From Thermocrispum agreste DSM 44070 (GTDB lineage Bacteria; Actinomycetota; Actinomycetes; Mycobacteriales; Pseudonocardiaceae): DNA of 64,000 bases. The DNA lies in the NCBI RefSeq assembly GCF_000427905.1, contig NZ_KE386603.1:677332-741331 (forward strand). Reading direction: 5' to 3'. This document shows, in pieces, positions 19,605 through 28,439 of the stretch. The translations under genes were made by a program, and so were the position numbers. How positions within the stretch are numbered: the first letter of the stretch is position 1; the number at the start of each line of letters is the position of its first letter. Under the pieces are notes generated by a model. The model searched no databases. It saw only the letters and a list, made by a program, of their open reading frames with translations, and had not been told where the DNA came from.

Positions 19605-20354
19605 GTGGATTATCACGGGTACGGCCCCGGCTTCCCCGGCCAGTCTCCGGAGGAACCGGAAGAGCAGCGCAAGGAGAAGAAGAAACGCTCGTTCTGGAAG
19701 GAACTGCCGATCCTGATCCTGGTCGCGATCGTGCTGACCTTCCTGATTCAGCAGTTCATCGCGCGGCCGTACATGATCCCGTCGGGGTCGATGGAGCTGA
19801 CGCTGCACGGTTGCCCTGGGTGCACGCCGGACAAGGTGCTGGTGAACAAGATGGCGTACTGGTTCGGCGATCCCGAGCCCGGCGACGTGGTGGTGTTCCG
19901 CGGGCCGCCCGCGTGGGTCAACAACGTGCAGAGCAATCGCAGCGACGGCATCGTCGGCTTCTTCCAGGAGCTGGGGTCGATGATCGGGCTGGCGCCGCCG
20001 GACGACCGGGATTTCATCAAGCGCGTCATCGCGGTCGGCGGGCAGCGGGTACGGTGTTGCGACGAGCAGAACCGCATCGTGGTGGACGGCAAGCCGCTCG
20101 ACGAGCCCTACCTGTACTTCCCGCCGGGCATGCAGCCCAAGCAGCAGGCGTTCGAAGAGTTCACGGTGCCGGAGGGGCACCTGTTCGTGCTGGGGGACAA
20201 TCGCAACAACTCGAGCGACTCGCGTTTCCAGGGCGGCGGCGGAGTCCGTGGCACCGTACCGGTGGAGAACGTGATCGGCAAGGCGCAGTTCATCGTATGG
20301 CCGCCGGGACGATGGGGAGGCGTGAGCGACTACAACCCGCAAGGTGGCGAGTGA
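19605..20354 (+). CDS. lepB: Signal peptidase I (second copy)
   Basis: 249 residues with the same plan as the upstream gene: membrane anchor [25 protein letters not shown] (Ser62), Lys139 in [28 protein letters not shown], and the same CPGC and CC cysteines. The N-terminal cytoplasmic part is shorter (~30 residues, Glu/Lys-rich). GTG 19605 is chosen because it is preceded by CCCGTAATGT, matching the region before the first copy; GTG 19596 is an alternative. The TGA overlaps the rnhB ATG. This is a local duplication that keeps both catalytic dyads. Confidence 0.92.
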   Translation: MDYHGYGPGFPGQSPEEPEEQRKEKKKRSFWKELPILILVAIVLTFLIQQFIARPYMIPSGSMELTLHGCPGCTPDKVLVNKMAYWFGDPEPGDVVVFRGPPAWVNNVQSNRSDGIVGFFQELGSMIGLAPPDDRDFIKRVIAVGGQRVRCCDEQNRIVVDGKPLDEPYLYFPPGMQPKQQAFEEFTVPEGHLFVLGDNRNNSSDSRFQGGGGVRGTVPVENVIGKAQFIVWPPGRWGGVSDYNPQGGE

Positions 20355-21178
20355 TGGGGCGACACCGCAGGGCTCCGTGGTGGCCGGACCGGGCGTTGAT
20401 CCGCCGGGACTCCGGCAAGTGGGCGCTGCAGCGTGCCCTCGACCGGCGCGGGCTCGGGCCGGTCGCCGGGGTGGACGAGGCGGGCCGCGGGGCATGCGCC
20501 GGGCCGCTGGTGGTCGCCGCCTGCGTGCTTCGTCACTCCGATGCGCGGAAGCTGCCCGAGCTCACCGACTCGAAGCTGCTGACGCCGGTGGCCAGGGAGC
20601 GGGTGTTCGAGCAGGTGAAGGAGCGCGCGGTCGCCTACGAGGTGGTGGTCGTCCCCACCCACGAGGTCGACCGCGACGGGGTGCACGCCGCGAACATCGC
20701 AGGCATGCGCCGGGCCATCGCGCGGCTGAACCCGCACCCGGGCTATGTGCTCATCGACGGGTTCCGGGTGCCCGGCTTGACGGCGCCCAGCGTCCCGGTG
20801 GTCAAGGGGGATCGGGCCGTGGCATGCGTCGCCGCGGCGTCGGTGCTGGCCAAGGTGACCAGGGACCGGATCATGATGGAGCTGCACGAGCGGTATCCGC
20901 AGTACGGCTTCGACGTGCACAAGGGGTACAACACAACGGAGCACTGCGCCGCGCTGACCGCCCACGGGCCGTGCGAGGAACATCGGTGGTCGTTCGCCAA
21001 CGTGGCCATGGCGGGCATGCAGCACGGTATCGTCCCGCCCCGGCGGATCCAGCGCAGTGCGGCGTCGATCCGTAACGCAGCGTGCGCCTCCGAACCGCTG
21101 GGTGCCGCGATGTTCGAGGTGGGAGAGAATGGGAGCTTGGAGCTCGCCGAACAGCTAGGAGGAGCCGCAACCGGATGA
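20354..21178 (+). CDS. rnhB: Ribonuclease HII
   Basis: 274 residues. The catalytic carboxylates are in GVDEAGRG (Asp41, Glu42), VLIDGF and VTRD. It cuts the RNA strand of RNA-DNA hybrids and single ribonucleotides in DNA. The start overlaps the lepB stop (TGATG) and the end overlaps the next gene (ATGA). The last ~50 residues after VPPRRIQ are a variable extension that contains the ribosome site AGGAGGA for the next gene. Confidence 0.95.
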   Translation: MGRHRRAPWWPDRALIRRDSGKWALQRALDRRGLGPVAGVDEAGRGACAGPLVVAACVLRHSDARKLPELTDSKLLTPVARERVFEQVKERAVAYEVVVVPTHEVDRDGVHAANIAGMRRAIARLNPHPGYVLIDGFRVPGLTAPSVPVVKGDRAVACVAAASVLAKVTRDRIMMELHERYPQYGFDVHKGYNTTEHCAALTAHGPCEEHRWSFANVAMAGMQHGIVPPRRIQRSAASIRNAACASEPLGAAMFEVGENGSLELAEQLGGAATG

Positions 21179-21498
21179 GCGCGGAGGACCTCGAGAAGTA
21201 CGAGACCGAGATGGAGCTGTCGCTCTATCGCGAGTATCGCGACATCGTCGGTCAGTTCACCTACGTGGTGGAGACCGAGCGACGGTTCTACCTGGCCAAC
21301 TCGGTCGACGTGCAGGTGCGCGACGCCGCGGGAGAGGTCTACTTCGAGGTACGCATGTCGGACGCCTGGGTATGGGACATGTACCGTCCGGCCAGGTTCG
21401 TCAAGAACGTCCGGGTCATCACGTTCAAGGACGTCAACGTGGAGGAGCTGGAGAAGCCCGACCTGCGGCTGCCGGAGGACGGCGCCTTCCCGGCGTGA
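21175..21498 (+). CDS. DUF2469 family protein
   Basis: 107 residues, charged and with no membrane segment. It begins [20 protein letters not shown] and contains FYLANSVDV and [19 protein letters not shown], both highly conserved in actinobacterial DUF2469. Function is unknown. It always lies beside rnhB and yraN in this phylum. A strong TAGGAGGA precedes ATG 21175. Confidence 0.93.
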   Translation: MSAEDLEKYETEMELSLYREYRDIVGQFTYVVETERRFYLANSVDVQVRDAAGEVYFEVRMSDAWVWDMYRPARFVKNVRVITFKDVNVEELEKPDLRLPEDGAFPA

Positions 21499-21507
21499 GC
21501 CGCCGGG
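21489..21507 (+). terminator. Hairpin over the DUF2469 stop codon
   Basis: CCCGGCG-TGAGC-CGCCGGG is a perfect 7-bp stem with a 5-base loop that contains the TGA. There is no U-run, as is usual in high-GC genomes. It may end the rnhB transcript. Confidence 0.5.
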
Positions 21508-21940
21508 CAGCGGCGACGTGCCGCGGGTGACGCTCGGGTGCGGCTTTTCCGGGAGCAGCTGGGCTCCGTCCTCGGCTTCGTCGAGTGCGAGCTCTTTCGC
21601 ACCCAGTGCGTCTCTCTTCGGTGATCGGGCCGGGCTCGCCGTTACGACGTCACGTGCTCAATACCGCCGTCGTGGGTGAACTCGGATCATTGCGCTCGAG
21701 GCCGGGTGCGCTGCAGCGCTCAGTTCATGTGCTTCCGGCTGCACGGTACCGGTCGTAGTGCTCGGACGCTGTACGTTCACGTCGACCGTCTTGCACCTGT
21801 CCCGTGCTGGCGATCCGCTTCGTCGGCATCGTGGTTGGCCGATATTTCCGATGTTTCCGACGCCGGCCTCGTGCCCGTCGTAGAAGTTCTAGTTCTGTGG
21901 TGCGGGACCTCTGCCTCCTGAATAGGCGGCAACGCGGGCC

Positions 21941-22040
21941 GTACGGGCCGCGTCGCTCGCCGTCGGCGTCTTGTTTACGTCGTGCGGACTGTATGGGCCA
22001 TGTCGCTCGCCGTCGGCGTTGTTCACCGTCGCGCGTGATG
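21941..22040 (+). repeat. Two tandem 50-bp repeats
   Basis: Copies begin at 21941 and 21991. The shared core CGCTCGCCGTCGGCGT is preceded by GTA(C/T)GGGCC. They lie in the 893-bp gene-free gap 21499-22391. I find no supported coding region there; the open frames have no recognisable protein sequence. Confidence 0.7.
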
Positions 22041-22191
22041 CTCACCGCATCCCGAGCGCCGGCGTCGTCGTTTGGGCCTCGGCGGTGGGTGTCGCCTAGG
22101 GGCTCGAGATGGGTGTCGCCGGCGCAGAACGTGGCTTCTGGGCCGTGGCCGGGCGGCCATGTCGTGAGCGGCCTGCCCCGTCGCGCGCGGA

Positions 22192-22352
22192 GTGGTTCGC
22201 AAGCGTCCGGTTGTCCGCGTGCGTTGGGGTGCTGGTCGGCGGTCACGGTGCGGGTGGTTCGCAAGGGTCCGGTTGTCTGCGTGCGTTGGGGCGCCGGTCG
22301 GCGGACACCGTGTGAGTTGTCCACAAGCGTCCGGTTGTCCACAGCTGCGCTT
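22192..22352 (+). repeat. 62-bp tandem repeat, about 2.6 copies
   Basis: Units begin at 22192, 22254 and 22316. The phase is exact: CAAG falls at 22200 (A at the line break), 22262 and 22324. Core words are GCAAG(C/G)GTCCGGTTGTC and GTGCGTTGGGG. The third, partial unit carries the two DnaA boxes. The repeat ends 40 bp before yraN. Confidence 0.75.
22317..22343 (+). promoter_or_regulatory. Two DnaA boxes
   Basis: TTGTCCACA occurs at 22317-22325 and 22335-22343 in the same orientation. This is the perfect high-GC actinobacterial DnaA box. Weaker forms TTGTCCGCG (22211) and TTGTCTGCG (22273) sit at the same place in the preceding 62-bp units. They could be a DnaA titration or regulatory site upstream of yraN-comM-dprA. 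This is not an origin: there is no AT-rich region and no dnaA/dnaN. Confidence 0.6.
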
Positions 22353-22391
22353 CGGTGTGCTGTTCTCGCCGCGGGCTGACAAGCATCGTGG

Positions 22392-22799
22392 ATGGCGATG
22401 TCAGCGAACCTGGGGGTTGCGGTGGGTCCAGTCCACGAACGTGTCGAGCGGCAGCGGGAGCTGGCCAGGCAGGGCGAGCGGCTGGCCGCGGAGTATCTCG
22501 AGCGGCGCGGGTGCACCCTGCTCGCGCGCAATTGGCGGTGCCGTGAGGGCGAGCTGGACATCGTCGGATACGACGGCACGAGCGTGATCGTCTGCGAGGT
22601 CAAGACGCGGTCGGGCCTGCGGTGCGGCGCTCCGGCCGAGTCCGTCACGTCGAGCAAGATCGCGCGCATCCGGCGCGCGGCCAGCAAGTGGTTGAGCACG
22701 TTCGGGGTGCCGCCGGTGCCGGTGCGGTTCGACGTGGTGGCGGTGATCCTCGCCCCGGGGCAACGGCCGCGGATCCGGCACATTCCGGGGGCGTTCTGA
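22392..22799 (+). CDS. yraN: YraN/UPF0102 family nuclease-like protein
   Basis: 135 residues. The endonuclease-like core shows AAEYLERRG, GELDIVGYDG (Asp56) and VCEVKTRSG (Glu69, Lys71), the D-ExK arrangement of PD-(D/E)xK enzymes. The exact role is unknown, but it is always near rnhB and comM/dprA in this phylum. The TGA overlaps the comM ATG. ATG 22392 is taken; ATG 22398 (third codon) is equally possible. Confidence 0.9.
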   Translation: MAMSANLGVAVGPVHERVERQRELARQGERLAAEYLERRGCTLLARNWRCREGELDIVGYDGTSVIVCEVKTRSGLRCGAPAESVTSSKIARIRRAASKWLSTFGVPPVPVRFDVVAVILAPGQRPRIRHIPGAF

Positions 22800-24316
22800 T
22801 GCCGATCGCGCGTGCCTGGTCGATGGCCGTGGTCGGGCTGGAGGGCAGGCTGGTCGAGATCGAAGCGGACATCGGAGCCGGCCTGCCCGGCACGAAGGTG
22901 GTCGGGCTGCCCGACGCAGGCGTTCGCGAGGCGAAGGACAGGGTACGTTCGGCGATCCGCAACTCGGGCTTGCCGTGGCCGACCAGTCAGCTGACCCTCG
23001 GCTTGTCCCCCGCGAACCTGCCCAAGGAGGGATCGGCCTACGACGTGGGGATCGCCGTCGCGGTCCTGGCTGCGTGCGGGGTCGTGCCCAGGGAGAAGCT
23101 CGCAGCCACCGTGCTGATCGGTGAGCTGGCCTTGGACGGGCGGGTGCGCCCGGTGCGCGGCGTGCTGCCGATCTTGCTGGCTGCCCGCGCGCAAGGGATA
23201 CGGACGGCAGTCGTGCCGGAAGCCTCGTTGGCGGAAGCGGCGCTGGTCGACGGGATCGAGGTGGGTGGGGCCGCGGACCTGGTCGATGTCGTCGAATGGC
23301 TGCGCGATCTTCGGCCGCTGTCCGCCCCTCCGGACGCGGCGGCAAGTCCTGGACAGCAGCAGCCGCCGCCCGATCTCGCCGACGTCGCTGGGCAGTCGGA
23401 CGCGCGGTGGGCGCTGGAGGTCGCCGCTGCAGGGGGTCATCACGTGTTGCTGATCGGCCCACCAGGCGTCGGCAAGACGATGCTGGCGCGGCGGTTGCCG
23501 GGCTTGCTGCCACCGCTGTCGGACGAGGAGGCCCTGGAAGTTGCCGCGGTGCAGTCCATCGACGGCACGCTCGATCCGTCCGCGCCGCTGGTGCGGACGC
23601 CGCCACTGGTGGCGCCGCATCCGTCGACCTCGCTCGCAGGACTGATCGGTGGCGGATCCGGGCTGGCCATGCCCGGCGCGGTGAGCAAGGCCCATCGCGG
23701 CGTGCTCCTGCTCGACGAAGCCTGTGAGCTCGGCTCGCACCGGCTGGAGGCGCTTCGGACGACGCTGGAGGAAGGCGAGGTGCGCTTGGCGCGTGCCCGG
23801 GGAGTGGTGGTGTATCCGGCCCGTTTCCAGCTGGTGCTGGCAACCAACCCGTGTCCGTGTGCCCCGGCGCGTGAGGAGGATTGCACGTGTTCGCCGCACG
23901 CCCGTCGGCGCTACCTCGGGCGGCTGTCCGGCCCGTTGCTGGACCGCGTGGACATCCGCGTGCGGCTGCGGCCAGTGTCGGCTGCGGAGTGTTACAGCTC
24001 CGAGCGCCGGGAGACGTCGGCGGAGGTGCGGGAACGGGTGATCGCGGCGCGTGAGCGTGCTCGCGTCCGTTGGTCGGCCTACGGATGGCGCACCAATGCC
24101 GAGGTGCCCGGCCCCAAGCTGCGCAAGGAGTTCGCTCTGCCAAGCGAAGCGACCGAGCTGTTGCGGCGGGCCCTCGCCAGGGGCCGGCTCACCGCCCGGG
24201 GTGCGGATCGGTGCCTGCGATTGGCGTGGACGCTGGCTGATCTGGCCGGCCTGGAGGTACCGACGAGCACCGAAGTCGCCATGGCGATGGATTTCCGCGA
24301 GAGGGTGCCGGGGTGA
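22799..24316 (+). CDS. comM: YifB/ComM Mg-chelatase-like AAA+ ATPase
   Basis: 505 residues. An N-terminal Lon-like fold (GLPGTKVVGLPDAGVREAKDRVRSAI) precedes the AAA+ domain with Walker A GPPGVGKT (~220) and Walker B VLLLDEACE. A zinc-like Cys cluster NPCPCAPAREEDCTC is at ~360. The Mg-chelatase C-terminal domain follows. In naturally competent bacteria ComM is a helicase that aids branch migration during recombination of taken-up DNA. The family is widespread beyond competent species. The start overlaps the yraN stop and the end overlaps dprA. Confidence 0.93.
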   Translation: MPIARAWSMAVVGLEGRLVEIEADIGAGLPGTKVVGLPDAGVREAKDRVRSAIRNSGLPWPTSQLTLGLSPANLPKEGSAYDVGIAVAVLAACGVVPREKLAATVLIGELALDGRVRPVRGVLPILLAARAQGIRTAVVPEASLAEAALVDGIEVGGAADLVDVVEWLRDLRPLSAPPDAAASPGQQQPPPDLADVAGQSDARWALEVAAAGGHHVLLIGPPGVGKTMLARRLPGLLPPLSDEEALEVAAVQSIDGTLDPSAPLVRTPPLVAPHPSTSLAGLIGGGSGLAMPGAVSKAHRGVLLLDEACELGSHRLEALRTTLEEGEVRLARARGVVVYPARFQLVLATNPCPCAPAREEDCTCSPHARRRYLGRLSGPLLDRVDIRVRLRPVSAAECYSSERRETSAEVRERVIAARERARVRWSAYGWRTNAEVPGPKLRKEFALPSEATELLRRALARGRLTARGADRCLRLAWTLADLAGLEVPTSTEVAMAMDFRERVPG

Positions 24317-25551
24317 GGACGACTGTGGGTGCCGACATGAGGGTGACGGAGGAGCGCCTGGCGCGGGCCTACCTGCTGCGTGTCGCCGAGCCACCTGCGC
24401 CGGCGCTGGCCGCGTTCGCCGCCACGCACGGTCCGGTCGAAGCGGCCGAACGCGTGCGGCGACGCGACGTGCCCTCGACCGTGGCCAGGGAGACGGAAGC
24501 GCGGGCGCACTTGACGGTCAGCTCGGCCGACATCGAGCGAGCCGCCGCGGAGCAGGGCGCTCGGCTCATCACGCCCGAGGACGACGAGTGGCCCGAGTGG
24601 CCGCTGTTGTCGCTCACAGTGGCCGGCTCCCGCGGGGTCAGGGGAATGAGCGCGCCCATCGCGTTGTGGGCTCGTGGCAGGGGAAGCCTCGATCAAGCCG
24701 TCGGTCGTGCCGTGACCATGGTCGGTTCCCGCGCGTCCAGCGGATACGGGGAGCACATCGCGTCCGAATGGGCCTACGAGCTGGTTGGCGAGGGTGTCGC
24801 AGTGTTCTCCGGAGCGGCCTACGGCATCGACGCGGCGGCGCATCGCGGAGCTTTGGCCGGCGGGGGCACGACCGTCGCCGTGCTCGGCTGCGCGCTGGAT
24901 GTCGGCTATCCCGCAGGCCAGGTCCGCCTTCTGGAGAAGATCGCCGAGCGCGGTCTCGTACTCAGTGAGTACCCGCCGGGTACGCCGCCCGCGCGGCACC
25001 GCTTCCTGGTCCGCAACCGGTTGCTGGCCGCGCTGAGCGCGGCGACGGTGGTGGTCGAAGCCGGGCTGCGCAGCGGTGCGCGGAACACGGCCAACACGGC
25101 TCGGCTGCTCGGACGGCCGGTCATGGCCGTGCCCGGCCCGCTCACGTCGGCCACCTCGGCGGGCTGCCACGACCTGATCCGGCACGAGCACGCCACCTTG
25201 GTCACGTCCTCCGCGGAGGTGCTGGAGGTGGTGGGGATGCTGGGAGCTGACCTCGCCGACCAAGCGGAGCCACCTGGCAGGGCGACGGACCAGCTGAGCG
25301 GGGACACGCTCCGGGTCCATGAAGCGCTGTCCCGGACACCGAAGTCCGTGGAGCAGGTCGCTGTGGACGCAGGCGTCGCCGAGCGGACGGTCCGGGCTGT
25401 ACTCCCCGAGCTGGAGATCGACGGTTTTTGCGAGCGGACGGAGTCCGGCTGGCGGCTGGCGACCGCTCGGGGCGATCCCAAGGACCAGCCGGTGAGGCGT
25501 GAGAGCACTTCCGGACCGTCTGCCGGGACCCGCGTTCACTCCTGGTGTTGA
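24313..25551 (+). CDS. dprA: DNA-processing protein DprA
   Basis: 412 residues. The Rossmann core has [23 protein letters not shown] and [13 protein letters not shown], then [21 protein letters not shown] winged-helix C-terminal domain follows (~330-400), with [29 protein letters not shown]. DprA loads RecA on incoming single-stranded DNA. GTG 24313 overlaps the comM stop (GTGA). The tail after ~395 is divergent. Confidence 0.93.
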   Translation: MRTTVGADMRVTEERLARAYLLRVAEPPAPALAAFAATHGPVEAAERVRRRDVPSTVARETEARAHLTVSSADIERAAAEQGARLITPEDDEWPEWPLLSLTVAGSRGVRGMSAPIALWARGRGSLDQAVGRAVTMVGSRASSGYGEHIASEWAYELVGEGVAVFSGAAYGIDAAAHRGALAGGGTTVAVLGCALDVGYPAGQVRLLEKIAERGLVLSEYPPGTPPARHRFLVRNRLLAALSAATVVVEAGLRSGARNTANTARLLGRPVMAVPGPLTSATSAGCHDLIRHEHATLVTSSAEVLEVVGMLGADLADQAEPPGRATDQLSGDTLRVHEALSRTPKSVEQVAVDAGVAERTVRAVLPELEIDGFCERTESGWRLATARGDPKDQPVRRESTSGPSAGTRVHSWC

Positions 25552-25984
25552 CGGTGTGCGCGCCGACGCCCACCGCGGCAGCCCGCGCTGCGGTCGCGAA
25601 TCGTTGTGGCCGCTCCGGCGTCGGCTGGGTTTCGTCGCGGTCGTTGGTGTGCCGGGTGCGGGTGGTTGTGGCGGGTTCGGTGCGGGCTGGTTTGAGTTGC
25701 GGTCGTTGGTGTGCTGGGTGCGGGGAGCACGAGCTTCGTCGCTCGTCATGCGAGCTGGGCGGGGGAGGCTGTGGTGGGTTGGTCGGTGTGCCGTAGCTGG
25801 GCGGGGGAAGCTACGGTGCGTTGGTCAGCGCGGCTGCGGTGACCATCTGGTGCCCGTTCGCGCCGATAGGTCGGGTTGCGGGCAATCACTCGTTTGGGTG
25901 TCGGCAGTCGCGGCGTGGCTGGCAGGGCGCGACACGAAGATCGCGATGCTTGACGCCCGGCGGTGCTTCCCTCAGGTTGATCCC
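25552..25984. repeat. 433-bp gap with degenerate tandem repeats before xerC
   Basis: GCGGTCGTTGGTGTG is repeated at 25637 and 25699 (62 bp apart). AGCTGGGCGGGGGA is repeated at 25753 and 25795 (42 bp apart). No gene is supported; the open frame that runs through the region has no recognisable protein sequence and leads into xerC only by chance. The xerC promoter must lie here or in dprA. Confidence 0.6.
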
Positions 25985-27511
25985 ATGGGGAGCATGTCCC
26001 CGGCTGCGAAGCCGCACCTGAAGCAAGCGCGTGATGCGCTGCCCGCCACGTGCGGCCGGATCGTGGCCGAGTTCGAGCAATATCTCCGTGCCGAGCGTGG
26101 GATGTCGCGCCATACGGTCCGGGCGTACGTCGGGGACGTCGTGTCGCTCGTGGCTCATTTGCACGGCATCGACCTTTCTTCCGCGTTGGCAACGGACGAC
26201 GGCTTCGAACAGGAGTCGAGCAGTGCTGGTCGCGGAGACGTCGAAGAGACACGCGGAGAAAGCCAGGCTTCCCCGCCCGGCGCAGAAAATGAAGGCCAGG
26301 CTTCTCCGCCCGGCGCACATGCGCCTGGTCCCGAGATGACGGCGTCCGACGTCGGATCTGCCAACTCGACGAGCAACGCGGCGGAGCCGCACATCAGATC
26401 GTTGGATTCCGAGGTCAGGGCGACACCATTCGGAATCACGCCGGCGAGAACCGAAACAGGGTCGCCGGAATCCCGTGTCGGGCCAGCGGGCTCCGATGGC
26501 GGGTCGCCGGAATCCGGTATCGGGTCGACAAGGGGCGGTATCGGGTCGACGGGGTCCGAGACGACGTCTGCGGGGGCTGGCACCGGGTCGGTGACTCGCG
26601 CGGCCAAGCCCTCCGGTGTCGGGCTGGCGGGGGCCGGTGTCGGGTCGGAGGCTCGCGCGGCCAAGCCCGCCGGCGTCGGGAGGTCGGCGGAGTCCGAGAT
26701 CGGGTCGGCGCGGCCCGGTGACGACGCCGGCATCGAAGGCCTCGACATTCACGAACTGCGCGGCTGGCTCTCCCACCTGCGCACATCGGGGGCCGCGCGG
26801 ACCACCTTGGCCAGGAAAGCCGCTTCGGTCAGGGCATTCACGGCATGGGCGACTCGGCGGGGTTATCTCGACGTCGACCCGGGCGAACGGCTCGAGGCAC
26901 CGCGACCGCACCGCACGCTGCCGGCCGTGCTGAGCCAGGACCAGGCCGCCGACCTGATGCGGGCATCGGCGCTGGGCGCCGAGCAAGACGATCCGGTCGC
27001 GCTGCGTGATCACGCGATGCTGGAGCTGCTGTACGCCACCGGTATCCGCGTGGCCGAGTTGTGCAGCCTGAACATCGGCCAGGTCGACTTCGCCAACCGG
27101 TTGCTGCGGGTCATCGGCAAGGGCGACAAGGAGCGAGTCGTGCCGTTCGGGCAGCCGGCGGCCGAGGCCTTACGCGCGTGGTTGGACCGTGGCCGCCCAG
27201 CACTTGCGCCAAGCGAATCCAGTCACGACGATGCTCCCGTGTTCCTCGGGGTGCGCGGTCGCCGGATCGACCAGCGAACGGTGCGCAAGGTCGTGCGCGA
27301 AGCCACCTCGGCGGTCCCTGGCGCGGCACACATCGGGCCGCACGGCCTGCGGCACACCGCGGCGACTCACCTGTTGGATGGGGGTGCGGACCTTCGCAGC
27401 GTTCAGGAGTTACTTGGTCACGCTACGCTAGCGACCACCCAGCTCTACACCCATGTCACCGTTGACCGGCTGAAGGCGATACATGACCGAACGCATCCCA
27501 GGGCCAGGTGA
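25985..27511 (+). CDS. xerC: Tyrosine recombinase XerC with a large insertion
   Basis: 508 residues, against ~300 for ordinary XerC. All catalytic residues are present: Arg355, Lys379, His453, Arg456, His479 and Tyr488. The core-binding domain starts normally ([36 protein letters not shown], residues 27-62) and resumes at [37 protein letters not shown] (253-289). Between them, ~66-250 is a Gly/Ser/Ala/Glu/Thr-rich, partly repetitive stretch. XerC with XerD resolves chromosome dimers at dif. The ATG at 25985 is the first before the domain. The last 29 bases overlap whiG. The frame is unbroken through the insertion. Confidence 0.9.
   Translation: MGSMSPAAKPHLKQARDALPATCGRIVAEFEQYLRAERGMSRHTVRAYVGDVVSLVAHLHGIDLSSALATDDGFEQESSSAGRGDVEETRGESQASPPGAENEGQASPPGAHAPGPEMTASDVGSANSTSNAAEPHIRSLDSEVRATPFGITPARTETGSPESRVGPAGSDGGSPESGIGSTRGGIGSTGSETTSAGAGTGSVTRAAKPSGVGLAGAGVGSEARAAKPAGVGRSAESEIGSARPGDDAGIEGLDIHELRGWLSHLRTSGAARTTLARKAASVRAFTAWATRRGYLDVDPGERLEAPRPHRTLPAVLSQDQAADLMRASALGAEQDDPVALRDHAMLELLYATGIRVAELCSLNIGQVDFANRLLRVIGKGDKERVVPFGQPAAEALRAWLDRGRPALAPSESSHDDAPVFLGVRGRRIDQRTVRKVVREATSAVPGAAHIGPHGLRHTAATHLLDGGADLRSVQELLGHATLATTQLYTHVTVDRLKAIHDRTHPRAR
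26180..26734 (+). repeat. Low-complexity repeat insertion inside xerC
   Basis: In-frame tandem units are seen: QASPPGA twice (33-bp period, from about 26267), GSPES twice with related words near 26460-26520, and RAAKP-x-GVG twice with a 57-bp period (CTCGCGCGGCCAAGCCC at 26595 and 26652). All periods are multiples of three, unlike the intergenic arrays. Confidence 0.8.
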
Positions 27512-28418
27512 GCGGTCCCGCGTCGCGGCGGCTCGCTCGGCCGTGGATTCCGATGCCGCTCCGAACCCCGAATCGCGCGACGTTCCCGGGCAGCTTCGCG
27601 ACGACGTTCCGGCGCAAGTGCGTGCCGCGGCTGTCTCGCAGGACGACGGCGAAGTCCAGTCCGAGGAAGCCATCGACGCGCTGTGGCGTCAGTTCGTCGA
27701 GAATCCGACGCGGAGCCTGCGCGATCGCCTTCTGCTGCATTACGCGCCCCTGGTCAAATACGTGGCGGGCAAAGTGGGCACCGGGCTCCCTGCCCACATC
27801 GACACCGGTGACCTCATCGGATCGGGGATCTTCGGGCTGGTCGACGCGATCGAGAAGTTCGACCCCAGCCGTGGCTGGAAGTTCGAGACCTACGCGATGC
27901 AGCGCATCCGCGGTGCGATCCTCGACGACCTCCGGTCCCAGGACTGGGTGCCGCGCGCGGTGCGCAGCCGGGCCCGCGAAGTGGAACGAGCGATCGAACG
28001 GCTCAATGCCAGGCTCAACCGCACGCCGACCGACGAGGAGCTTGCCCGCGAGCTGGACATCACCGTCGACGAGCTGCGCGACCTCTACGGGCAGCTGCGG
28101 CTGACCAGCGTGGTCGCCCTCGAGGAACTTCTCTCACCCGGCCGTGAATCGGCCTCCCTGGTCGAGGCACTGCAGGACGAGGACGCGCCGGACCCGGTGT
28201 CCGTACTGGTCGACCGGGACAACCGGCGCCAGCTGGCCGACGCGATCGCCCAACTCCCCGAGCGCGACCGCACCATCGTGAGCCTCTACTACTTCGAAAG
28301 CCTCACGTTGGCGGAGATCGGCAAGGTGCTCGGCGTCACCGAATCACGGGTCAGCCAGCTGCACACCCGCGCGGTCCTGCGGCTGCGCGCCAAGCTCACC
28401 GAGCAGGCGTCCGTCTAG
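27483..28418 (+). CDS. whiG: FliA/WhiG-type RNA polymerase sigma factor
   Basis: 311 residues. Region 2 has [22 protein letters not shown] and the promoter-melting stretch [23 protein letters not shown]. Region 3 follows. Region 4 has [28 protein letters not shown]. The first ~60 residues are a variable acidic extension. In streptomycetes WhiG starts the switch from aerial hypha to spore. No flagellar genes are near, so a developmental role is more likely than motility. ATG 27483 lies within the end of xerC. Confidence 0.92.
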   Translation: MTERIPGPGERSRVAAARSAVDSDAAPNPESRDVPGQLRDDVPAQVRAAAVSQDDGEVQSEEAIDALWRQFVENPTRSLRDRLLLHYAPLVKYVAGKVGTGLPAHIDTGDLIGSGIFGLVDAIEKFDPSRGWKFETYAMQRIRGAILDDLRSQDWVPRAVRSRAREVERAIERLNARLNRTPTDEELARELDITVDELRDLYGQLRLTSVVALEELLSPGRESASLVEALQDEDAPDPVSVLVDRDNRRQLADAIAQLPERDRTIVSLYYFESLTLAEIGKVLGVTESRVSQLHTRAVLRLRAKLTEQASV

Positions 28419-28439
28419 CCGCCTTCCCGGGACTGCCCC

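Noticed and set aside
22317-22343. Chromosomal origin of replication
   Set aside because: Only two perfect DnaA boxes, no AT-rich unwinding region, and no dnaA, dnaN, rnpA or rpmH nearby.
21725-24394. An 889-residue minus-strand frame over yraN, comM and the upstream gap
   Set aside because: It has the composition of an antisense frame and overlaps two well-supported genes.
26180-26734. An intein or intron in xerC
   Set aside because: No splicing-junction residues (Cys/Ser at the start, His-Asn at the end), no endonuclease motif and no stop codons; the sequence is low-complexity repeats.
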